Positions 38,792 through 44,996 of a stretch of 44,996 bases of DNA are shown here, piece after piece. Each line of letters starts with the position of its first letter. Within the stretch, counting starts at the first letter, position 1. The notes under the pieces are model-generated. The model did no database searches. It saw only the letters and a program-made list of their open reading frames with translations, and was not told the DNA's origin. A program made the position numbers and the translations under genes. Origin of the DNA: Candidatus Methanophaga sp. AG-394-G06 (lineage in GTDB: Archaea > Halobacteriota > Syntropharchaeia > Alkanophagales > Methanospirareceae); NCBI GenBank assembly GCA_009903405.1, contig PRCZ01000008.1, forward strand, positions 1 to 44,996, read 5' to 3'.

Positions 38792-39883
38792 TTATATAAA
38801 CCGCATTTGCTTCTCATCAACAGCACCCAAATTTGAGATTCGAACGCCGATCAATCTAATTTTCTTCGATTTTGCATTGTTCAATTCAGCCATTAGATCA
38901 TTTGCTGTTCTCTTGAGTGTGCTTAAATCACAATGATATGTTTTAAGCGTCTTAGCACGCGTAGCTATAGCGAAATCTTCAAACTTAACCTTTATCGAGA
39001 CAGTTTTGAAAACAAATCCGGCATCTGTCATCGCATTATAGACCTCTTCCGCCAACGCATCCACACACTTAGTTAATACCGATGCGTCTCTCGTGTCATC
39101 AGCGAACGTTCGCTCTCGACTCAACGACTTTCTCACCCATTTTTCTTCCACTTCGCTTTTGTCTATCCCGTTTGCAACCAGATGTAGTCTTTTGCCTGAC
39201 TGACCAATAGCAGCCACGAGTTTTTGCACATCACAGCTTGCAAGCTGACCTATTTGCTCGATACCCATCATGCGTAAGATTTTATCGGTCTTTGGACCTA
39301 CGCCCGGGATATTTTTCACATCTAATGGTGCTAAGAAAGCTTTTGCTTCTTCTACCACCGTTAGACCATTAGGCTTCACGAAATCCGATGCTATCTTCGC
39401 TATTGTTTTATTTGGGGCGATGCCAATAGAACACGTCAATCTTTCTTCCACCTGTATCGCTTTCTTTAGCCGCTTCGCATATTCTCGCGTATCGTTCCAA
39501 TCCTCTACTTTTGTACTGACATCAAGAAACGCCTCGTCAATGCTTACTTGTTCCATTTTATCGGCGTATTTCCTTAGAACATTCATTATTTCGCAGGACA
39601 CATGTTTGTACAGCGGCATATTTACTGGTAGAAACTTGGCATCAGGGCAAAGCTTATATGCCTTTGAAAGTGCCATTGCAGAATGGACGCCATATTTCCG
39701 AGCCTCATAAGAGCATGTGCTCACAACGCCTCTTATCTTACTGTCTTCTTTTTCCCATTCAGGCGTAATTTTCCCGCCTACTATCACGGGTAACCCTTTC
39801 AGTTCCGGCTTCTCTCGCTCTTCAACAGACGAAAAGAAACTGTCCATGTCTACATGAAGTATTACTCTCACCCTGTTTATCAC
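38792..39883 (-). CDS. dinB: DNA polymerase IV (Y family, Dbh/DinB)
   Basis: 363 aa, translesion polymerase. The catalytic acids lie in VILHVDMDSFFSSVEE (palm) and EQVSIDEAFLDVSTKV. The finger/thumb region has CSIGIAPNKTIAKIASDFVK and IPGVGPKTDKILRMMGIEQI (helix-hairpin-helix), and a little-finger domain follows (RKSLSRERTFADDTRDASVL). The end KQMRFI is a degenerate clamp-binding peptide. Last gene of the minus-strand repair cluster nfo-nth-dinB; only 13 bp separate it from nth. Confidence 0.96.
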   Translation of the reverse strand: MINRVRVILHVDMDSFFSSVEEREKPELKGLPVIVGGKITPEWEKEDSKIRGVVSTCSYEARKYGVHSAMALSKAYKLCPDAKFLPVNMPLYKHVSCEIMNVLRKYADKMEQVSIDEAFLDVSTKVEDWNDTREYAKRLKKAIQVEERLTCSIGIAPNKTIAKIASDFVKPNGLTVVEEAKAFLAPLDVKNIPGVGPKTDKILRMMGIEQIGQLASCDVQKLVAAIGQSGKRLHLVANGIDKSEVEEKWVRKSLSRERTFADDTRDASVLTKCVDALAEEVYNAMTDAGFVFKTVSIKVKFEDFAIATRAKTLKTYHCDLSTLKRTANDLMAELNNAKSKKIRLIGVRISNLGAVDEKQMRFI

Positions 39884-39896
39884 CTCGGTTATTACC

Positions 39897-40544
39897 TTAT
39901 CTAAAACGCGTTACACCAATTTGTTCGCAGTACTTAGTAATAGGGCAGATGCTACACTTTGGACTTATCGGCGTGCATATCGTTTGACCATGCAAGACAA
40001 GAAGCTCATTAAGTACCTTCCAGTGCTGCTTTGCGAGTGCTTTTTGTAATGCAAATTCCGTCTGATATGGATCTTTAGTCGCTACGAGTCCCAGACGGTT
40101 GGATATACGGTGTACGTGAGTATCAACTGCTATTCCTGGCTTATTATACGCCATCGTGATAACGATATTCGCAGTTTTTCTGCCAACACCCTTAAGTTTC
40201 AAGAGCTCTTCCAGCTCAGCAGGAACCGTTGAATCATAGTTTGCCACAAGAGTATGACTAATAGCAAGGATTTGCTCTGCCTTTCGTCTGTAAAACCCGA
40301 CGGGGTAAATCGCTCGTTCTATATCTTCTTTTTTGTGCTGTAACATATCAGCAGGTGTTTTTGCCAATGCAAACAGCCGCTTTGATGCCCCGGCAGTCAC
40401 TTCATCCTTGGTTCTTAGACTCAAAAGACATGAAATAAGGGTCAAATACGGGTCTCTTGTGTTTGAAATAGCTCTCAACGCCGATATTTGGTCTTGATAC
40501 CGTCCCTTGAGTATCTGCATGACCTTTTCAATATCCATCTGCAA
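39897..40544 (-). CDS. nth: Endonuclease III (DNA glycosylase/AP lyase)
   Basis: 215 aa. The helix-hairpin-helix ELEELLKLKGVGRKTANIVI contains the catalytic Lys, VDTHVHRISNRLGLV contains the catalytic Asp, and the [4Fe-4S] set CTPISPKCSICPITKYC is C-terminal. It removes oxidised pyrimidines and nicks the abasic site. The first codon is probably TTG 40544, since GGTGA lies 6 nt upstream; ATG 40538 is the alternative. Its start overlaps the last codons of nfo (stop at 40528), so AP endonuclease and glycosylase are translated in coupling. Confidence 0.95.
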   Translation of the reverse strand: MQMDIEKVMQILKGRYQDQISALRAISNTRDPYLTLISCLLSLRTKDEVTAGASKRLFALAKTPADMLQHKKEDIERAIYPVGFYRRKAEQILAISHTLVANYDSTVPAELEELLKLKGVGRKTANIVITMAYNKPGIAVDTHVHRISNRLGLVATKDPYQTEFALQKALAKQHWKVLNELLVLHGQTICTPISPKCSICPITKYCEQIGVTRFR

Positions 40545-41376
40545 GTTCTCTCACCTTCCGGATATTCCCTATATCATCTCTTCGATCGTCAACAGGAGTT
40601 TCGAGTATCATCGGCAGATCCTTAATCTGCTCCTCGTTAATAAAAACACGAAAACCATCTTCTCCAATATATCCAAGCCCAATATGCTCATGTCGGTCCA
40701 ATCGCGAGTTCAGACCTGCCTTGGCATCATTTAGATGAATAAGTTTCAGATGTTCAAGGCCTATGACCTCATCAAAATGCAGCAATGTCGTGTTCAAGCT
40801 TTTTTCCGTACGTAAGTCGTAACCGGCAACGAAGGCGTGGCAGGTGTCAAAGCAGATTCCTAGCCGTTCGTTATGCTCTATATGGGCCATGATATGTTGT
40901 ATATCCTCAAAGGTCCCGCCCATACTGTTCTTTGTCCCTGCGGTATTCTCCAGAAGTAGCATAACCTCATTATCTACTTCGCGAAATGCCTCGTTAACAG
41001 CATCTCCGATCCTCCGGAAACCCTCGGCTTTTCCATATCCGCGATGACTCCCAAGGTGAGTAACGAGATAAGGGATCTGTAAAGCGTCGCAGCGTTTCAA
41101 TTCCACGATGAGCGCCGCAACCGATTTGTTATAAACTTCATCGACAGGCGCGGCGAGATTTGGTAGGTAGGGCATATGGTCCACAGGCGGGTATATGCCG
41201 GAATGGGCAACCTTCTCAATGAATCGCGTTATCTCTATATCTGTAAGTTCCCGGACCTTCCACCCCCGTGGGTTGCACGAGAAGATCTGGAACGTATCAC
41301 AATTCTTCTCTACTGCTCTGTCTACTGCCTTATCTATTGACCCTGCAATTGAGACATGAACGCCAACTCGAACCAT
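40528..41376 (-). CDS. nfo: Endonuclease IV (AP endonuclease)
   Basis: 282 aa, TIM-barrel AP endonuclease with three zinc ions. The start VRVGVHVSIAGSIDKAVDRA, TFQIFSCNPRGWK, PYLVTHLGSHRGYG, LLLENTAGTKNSMGGTFEDI, GICFDTCHAFVAGYD, LKLIHLNDAKAGLNSRLDRH and ILETPVDD carry the metal-binding His/Glu/Asp residues. It cuts 5' of abasic sites left by glycosylases such as the Nth encoded next to it. First gene of the repair operon, divergent from the CooC-like gene with a repeat between. Confidence 0.96.
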   Translation of the reverse strand: MVRVGVHVSIAGSIDKAVDRAVEKNCDTFQIFSCNPRGWKVRELTDIEITRFIEKVAHSGIYPPVDHMPYLPNLAAPVDEVYNKSVAALIVELKRCDALQIPYLVTHLGSHRGYGKAEGFRRIGDAVNEAFREVDNEVMLLLENTAGTKNSMGGTFEDIQHIMAHIEHNERLGICFDTCHAFVAGYDLRTEKSLNTTLLHFDEVIGLEHLKLIHLNDAKAGLNSRLDRHEHIGLGYIGEDGFRVFINEEQIKDLPMILETPVDDRRDDIGNIRKVRELADGY

Positions 41377-41435
41377 TTTTCATTACTACTTTTGTATCTA
41401 TTTATTCATCTTTTTTAAATTTAATTCATTGATGA

Positions 41436-41469
41436 TTTCTTTTTTAAAAAACATTTACCAAAGAAACAG
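41436..41469 (-). repeat. Short hairpin repeat, inverted copy
   Basis: On the minus strand this reads TTTCTTTGGTAAATGTTTTT then TAAAAAAGAAA, the TTTGGTAAAGCTTT layout with its hairpin. It lies between the divergent nfo and CooC-like genes. Confidence 0.6.
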
Positions 41470-41484
41470 TATACTTTATGTAGA

Positions 41485-42261
41485 ATGAAAAGGGATAAAG
41501 CGAATATCATTGCAGTAGCGGGCAAAGGCGGCACAGGTAAAACGGTAATCGCGTCGCTAATACTGAAATTCTTGGCGGAATATGGGGCGGAGAGAGCGCT
41601 TGCAATTGATGCTGACCCTGCAACTTGCCTCCCCAGCACGTTAGGCGTGAAAGTAAATAAGACGATAGGGGACATAAGGGAAGAGATAGCATCGCCATCA
41701 CAGGTATTTTTCTCCGAAGACATGCCCACCGATATGCTGATAGAATATAAGATAGACGAGATAATAGTGAACACACCTCTGTTCTCACTATTGGCCATGG
41801 GACGTTCTGAAGGCATTGGCTGCTATTGCCTGATAAATGACATGCTAAGGCATTTTATTGATACGCTCTCTGCTCGCTTCACTACGATATTAATAGATTG
41901 CGAAGCAGGGTTGGAGCATCTAAGCCGTAGAACGACAAGAGATGTAGATACAATGCTTGTGGTTAGCGATCCCACAAAAAGGGGTATTGATACCGCATTA
42001 GCCATAAAGAATCTTGCTGAGAAGTTGCATATTCACTTCCAGCATATCTATCTCGTGCTGAATAAGGTTATTGAGGACGAGGTGGTGAGGACGGCATTGC
42101 TCGATATGGTTAAAGACAGTGGGCTTACGCTTATAGGTACAGTTCCCGAAGATGAGAACATAAGGGCATATGATTTAATAGGGACGCCCATAATAGAGCT
42201 GCCAGATGATTCAAAAGCGGTTGTTGCAGTAAAGGCAATATTTGAGAAGATAAAGGAGTAA
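41485..42261 (+). CDS. cooC: CooC-like CODH maturation ATPase
   Basis: 258 aa, SIMIBI P-loop ATPase. The deviant Walker A is VAGKGGTGKTVIA, followed by LAIDADPATCLPSTLGVK. The conserved Cys pair GCYC (about residue 115) and DCEAGLEHLSRRT match CooC, where CxC binds nickel for insertion into carbon monoxide dehydrogenase/acetyl-CoA synthase. Full length. No CODH genes are in the window, so it works on a target encoded elsewhere or is an orphan paralogue. Divergent from nfo; a large repeat block follows its stop. Confidence 0.88.
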   Translation: MKRDKANIIAVAGKGGTGKTVIASLILKFLAEYGAERALAIDADPATCLPSTLGVKVNKTIGDIREEIASPSQVFFSEDMPTDMLIEYKIDEIIVNTPLFSLLAMGRSEGIGCYCLINDMLRHFIDTLSARFTTILIDCEAGLEHLSRRTTRDVDTMLVVSDPTKRGIDTALAIKNLAEKLHIHFQHIYLVLNKVIEDEVVRTALLDMVKDSGLTLIGTVPEDENIRAYDLIGTPIIELPDDSKAVVAVKAIFEKIKE

Positions 42262-42290
42262 AACCACTAGATTCCACAAGATTAACACAA
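42262..42290 (-). repeat. ATCTTGTGG-type repeat, inverted
   Basis: AACCACTAGATTCCACAAGA then TTAACACAA. The minus strand gives the ATCTTGTGG unit. With the right-hand end of the 77-bp repeat (42373-42400) it forms an inverted pair across about 85 bp, like the pair at 2382-2507. Confidence 0.6.
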
Positions 42291-42343
42291 CACTTTTTCT
42301 TTTTTACAAAAAGAAAACCTGTGCTAAAAGAAAAAACAAAAAA

Positions 42344-42420
42344 GTTCTTTTGGTAAAGCTTTTCTTTTTAAGAAAAGGTTTGTGGAAATCTGCGTAATCT
42401 TGTGGTTATAAAAAGTAGCT
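42344..42420 (+). repeat. Long dispersed repeat, copy 2 (77 bp)
   Basis: It matches 16-92 at 76 of 77 positions (one T/C change at GTGT/GCGT). The hairpin CTTTTCTT...AAGAAAAG and the ATCTTGTGG end are both present. It marks the junction between the conserved chromosomal genes and the TPR/STAND accessory module. Confidence 0.85.
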
Positions 42421-42430
42421 CATAATACAA

Positions 42431-42446
42431 TGGTTTTAATATATAT
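42431..42446 (+). promoter_or_regulatory. TATA box for the accessory module
   Basis: TTTTAATATATATATG ends about 18 nt before the ATG at 42464, and its centre lies about 25 nt before it. Transcription would begin at or next to the start codon, so the mRNA is probably leaderless. Confidence 0.5.
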
Positions 42447-42463
42447 ATGTTCAATAATCATTT

Positions 42464-42937
42464 ATGAGTCCGCCTTTTGGTGTTGGTTGGGAAGTTTGGA
42501 TTGGTGGTGCAATAGCCATAGCAATTGCGTTAATCGGAGGCTTGTGGAAAGTAGGTAATTGGAAAGGCGGATTAGACCAATGGAAAAATGGCGTTGACGA
42601 TTGGAGAAATGGTATGGACGATAGGTTTGATAAATTAGTAGAAAATATTAACACGTTGATGTCTGATGTAGCGGTAATCAAATCCGCTTCTGAGAAGGAT
42701 GCAACGAGAAATGGTATGCTACAGCGGCATAGCCCTCTTGTTCCATCGAAAAAAACAATAGAGATTCTCGAAAAATTGAATATCCTCTCGCAAGTGGATG
42801 CGAATATTCCGTATATTCAAGACGAAATCGAGAAACGATCTCAGATTTCTATATATCGTGAAATCGAAGACCGGGAAGAGCGGTTTATCGAGATAGCGCC
42901 AAGTGTTATCCACGCATTGATAAAAAAGGTTTTATAG
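42464..42937 (+). CDS. Membrane-anchored coiled-coil protein
   Basis: 157 aa. A membrane span near the N-terminus (EVWIGGAIAIAIALIGGLW) is followed by a Trp-spaced helical segment (GNWKGGLDQWKNGVDDWRNG, DDRFDKLVENINTLMSDVAV). A helical soluble tail carries KTIEILEKLNILSQVDANIP. I do not recognise the family, though this single-span-plus-coiled-coil plan suits a membrane adaptor. First of three co-directional genes, 11 bp before the TPR gene, behind a likely leaderless promoter. Confidence 0.6.
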   Translation: MSPPFGVGWEVWIGGAIAIAIALIGGLWKVGNWKGGLDQWKNGVDDWRNGMDDRFDKLVENINTLMSDVAVIKSASEKDATRNGMLQRHSPLVPSKKTIEILEKLNILSQVDANIPYIQDEIEKRSQISIYREIEDREERFIEIAPSVIHALIKKVL

Positions 42938-42948
42938 CTAAACCTTCG

Positions 42949-43761
42949 ATGATTTATAGCCAGATTGATATGGCAGGTTTAAAAGATCGAGATGAGTTAT
43001 TGGCATCGTTTGATGGAGACGCCGAGAAAGCGATAAAAAGTCTAGAAATGAGTATTAGAAGCCTTGAGGGAATAGGTAAAAAGGAAGAACTCGCAAGAGA
43101 TATGAATAAGCTTGCTGGGATATATGAATATGTTGGAAGGCTGGATGAAGCGGAGAAAGAATACCGAGATGCGCTAAGGATTAACCCCGACTACGCAGTT
43201 GCGCATTATAATCTTGGGTTTTTGTTAAAAGATATGGGAAAAAAAGAGGATGCTGAGGCGGAATACCGAGAATCGCTGAGGACTAACCCCGATGACGCAG
43301 ATGCGCATAATAATCTTGGGAATTTGTTAAACGAAATGGGAAGGAAAGAGGATGCTGAGGCTGAATACCGAGAAGCGCTGATGATTAACCCCGATTTCGC
43401 AGATGCGCATAATAATCTTGGGAATTTGTTAAAAGATAAGGGAAGAGAAGAGGATGCTGAGGCGGAATACCGAGATGCGATTAGGATTAACCCCGATTTC
43501 GCAGATGCGCATAATAATCTTGGGATTTTGTTAAACGAAATGGGAAGGAAAGAGGATGCTGAAGCGGAATACCGAGAATCGCTGATGATTAATCCCGATG
43601 ACGCAGATGCGCATAATAATCTTGGGATTTTGTATTCGAAAACAGGAAAGAAAGAAGAAGCAAAGAAGGAATTAGAGATTGCAAAGCGATTGTTTGATGA
43701 GCAGGGAAGAGAAGAGGATGCGAAGAAAACAGAAGAGTTATTAAGCTTCTTAAAACTTTAA
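42949..43761 (+). CDS. Tetratricopeptide repeat protein
   Basis: 270 aa of TPR repeats. After a helical lead (DELLASFDGDAEKAIKSLEM) come about six 34-residue units of the type DAHNNLGNLLNEMGRKEDAE then AEYREALMINPDFA. A capping helix region (KKELEIAKRLFDEQGREEDA) follows. Tandem 102-bp DNA units between about 43197 and 43640 are nearly identical, which points to recent expansion or gene conversion. TPR arrays bind peptides or other proteins. The same INPDSAEVHN-type unit appears at the end of the next gene, so the two proteins may bind a shared partner or each other. Confidence 0.85.
   Translation: MIYSQIDMAGLKDRDELLASFDGDAEKAIKSLEMSIRSLEGIGKKEELARDMNKLAGIYEYVGRLDEAEKEYRDALRINPDYAVAHYNLGFLLKDMGKKEDAEAEYRESLRTNPDDADAHNNLGNLLNEMGRKEDAEAEYREALMINPDFADAHNNLGNLLKDKGREEDAEAEYRDAIRINPDFADAHNNLGILLNEMGRKEDAEAEYRESLMINPDDADAHNNLGILYSKTGKKEEAKKELEIAKRLFDEQGREEDAKKTEELLSFLKL
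43197..43640 (+). repeat. Near-identical 102-bp tandem units in TPR gene
   Basis: Four or five direct repeats of 102 bp encode one TPR each. Adjacent units share long identical stretches such as GCAGATGCGCATAATAATCT and GAGGATGCTGAGG. They lie within the TPR gene and are protein-coding, not CRISPR. Confidence 0.75.
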
Positions 43762-43821
43762 TGCATTTCTATCTGCACACCAATTGTTTTTTATCTGTTG
43801 AATGATTATAAGTAGTAGAAG

Positions 43822-44996
43822 ATGCCTAATGAAGCAACTACGTTCTTGAGCGGAGTCGACATATACTACTTAGCAGCCTTCCTCAGTATTATAAGTGTAA
43901 TAATCACAATCTTCATGTTTTTCCTTGCGATATTACCGTATATAAAATCAAAAAAGGATTTCTCTGACCTATTCATCTACCGCAAAGTGAAGGAACTGCA
44001 ACAAACTGATTTCGCAATTCAACAGCCGTTACATGCAAACGCAGAAGTATATAAAGGAAGGGCTAGTGATGAGGAGATAAGGAACTCGCTTAAGAACCAT
44101 GAAAACGTTTTGGTTATCGGTATGCCAAAATCAGGGAAAACAAGAAGTATCTATCAGGCACTAAAAGCCGTTTTTCCCGATTTTTTTGTGATTAAAGTGC
44201 CCCCTAAAGATGTTGAACAGGTTCGTTTTCCATACATAAAGCGGAATTATTTGGTATTTTTTGACGATTTAAACAAATTCAGTGATGTGAATTTCGATTT
44301 TAATTTGTTTTTGAAGAAGATTAAAGCGAAATCAAAGAACTTGATTGTCGTTTCAACGTGCAGGAGCGGCGATGAATTTATATTATCAGTAAAAGCTAAG
44401 TCCATGCAGTTTTTGAAGAGCACATTTACAAAGGTTGTAGATCTGGATGAATACGAATTGAATAAAAGCGAGGGCGAAGAATTAGCAAGGGAGGCTGGAG
44501 TAACATGGAAGCCCGATCAATTTCTTGGAACGCCCGGCTCCGTGATCCTTGACCTTGACGACATGAGAAACAGGTACAGGAACTTAGGGACTTATGAAAG
44601 GTCTATTTTGAGGGCTTGCAAACTTTTAAAACAAGCTAACATTTTTAGTTACGAGAAGGAACGGATAAGAGCTATTTGCACTTCCATTTTTGGAACTGAA
44701 ATCAATGAGTCTTCTTGGATCGATTCAATAAACCACCTTAGAGAGAATAATCTTGTTACAAGGTCTTCCATCCCTAAAATTGATGTCTATGATCCCACAT
44801 TAGAATTTGTAGTAGATGATTATGACCCAACAGATCATCTTGAAAGTCTATTAAGCCTTTTAATTAGGTTAGAGGATGTGGAAAGTCTATTTTATCTCGG
44901 TAATGCCTTTTACAGGGATAAAAAGTACGAGAATGGAGAAAAAAGCTATAAAAAGTGCCTACAAATTAACCCCGATTCCGCAGAAGTGCATAATAA
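43822..44996 (+). CDS. Membrane STAND-type NTPase with TPRs (3' end missing)
   Basis: Open from ATG 43822 to the window end, at least 391 aa; partial. An N-terminal membrane span (about residues 17-40, LAAFLSIISVIITIFMFFLA) is followed by a linker. A P-loop NTPase comes next, with Walker A GMPKSGKT (100-107), Walker B YLVFFDDLNKF (143-153) and sensor-like LIVVSTCRSGDEF. A helical winged-helix-like region follows (YERSILRACKLLKQANIFSY, IDSINHLRENNLVTRSS), then the first TPR (SLFYLGNAFYRDKKYENGEK, KCLQINPDSAEVHN). NTPase-winged helix-TPR is the STAND signalling layout, known in defence and signal transduction. It is the third gene of the module, 60 bp after the TPR gene. Function is unknown. 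Confidence 0.75.
   Translation, partial: MPNEATTFLSGVDIYYLAAFLSIISVIITIFMFFLAILPYIKSKKDFSDLFIYRKVKELQQTDFAIQQPLHANAEVYKGRASDEEIRNSLKNHENVLVIGMPKSGKTRSIYQALKAVFPDFFVIKVPPKDVEQVRFPYIKRNYLVFFDDLNKFSDVNFDFNLFLKKIKAKSKNLIVVSTCRSGDEFILSVKAKSMQFLKSTFTKVVDLDEYELNKSEGEELAREAGVTWKPDQFLGTPGSVILDLDDMRNRYRNLGTYERSILRACKLLKQANIFSYEKERIRAICTSIFGTEINESSWIDSINHLRENNLVTRSSIPKIDVYDPTLEFVVDDYDPTDHLESLLSLLIRLEDVESLFYLGNAFYRDKKYENGEKSYKKCLQINPDSAEVHN

Noticed and set aside
43197..43640. Regular direct repeats suggestive of a CRISPR array
   Set aside because: The 102-bp period equals one 34-residue TPR, the repeats are in frame within an intact gene, and there are no unique spacers.

Overview
The window is archaeal. 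It carries an archaeal RNA polymerase operon (rpoH, rpoB, rpoA', rpoA''), L30e, a short archaeal NusA, S12 and S7, archease, archaeal PheS, the RNase P protein Rpp21 and both FtsZ and CetZ-type tubulins. A coenzyme F420-type FrhB domain, a CooC-like CODH maturation ATPase and a FwdC/GltB-like beta-helix protein point to a methane-cycle or alkane-oxidising euryarchaeal lineage. ANME-1/Methanophagales or a Syntropharchaeum-like relative is my best guess, but that is inference; no 16S gene is present. Many intergenic gaps hold short AT-rich dispersed repeats.

Layout. 1-5.3 kb: a LeuB/D-malate dehydrogenase-family enzyme, a GXGXG beta-helix protein, a broken radical SAM gene, an unknown protein, and tRNase Z converging on the RNase P RNA gene. 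5.4-10.7 kb: ftsZ faces a co-directional cluster of a coiled-coil protein, a PRC-barrel protein, a CetZ-like tubulin, a membrane-anchored protein and a winged-helix regulator; a perfect palindrome lies between the two promoters. 10.7-13.1 kb: tRNA-Ser(GCU) runs straight into a divergent cis-prenyltransferase, followed by a frameshifted exported rhodanese. 13.3-17.3 kb (minus): a NuoE / NuoF / NuoG::FrhB operon, which looks like a soluble flavin-based F420-linked electron-transfer complex. 17.5-22.5 kb: MoxR ATPase, PheS, archease and a phosphohexomutase. 22.5-24.4 kb: an EcoRV-like restriction-modification pair in which two catalytic acidic positions of the endonuclease are alanine. 24.8-28.7 kb: two unknown proteins, an aminotransferase, Rpp21, a PUA protein and CinA, whose stop codon lies inside tRNA-Lys(UUU). 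28.7-38.3 kb: the RNA polymerase/ribosomal operon, beginning 9 nt after that tRNA. 38.5-41.4 kb: a TRAM protein and a dinB-nth-nfo DNA-repair operon. 41.5-45 kb: a CooC-like ATPase, a repeat block, then an accessory module (membrane/coiled-coil protein, TPR protein, membrane STAND-type NTPase with TPRs, cut by the window end).

The best leads for undescribed biology are the NuoEF/NuoG::FrhB complex, the CetZ/PRC-barrel cluster with its palindrome, two tRNA genes that appear to define leaderless mRNA 5' ends, the EcoRV homologue with a depleted active site, and the terminal TPR/STAND membrane module.
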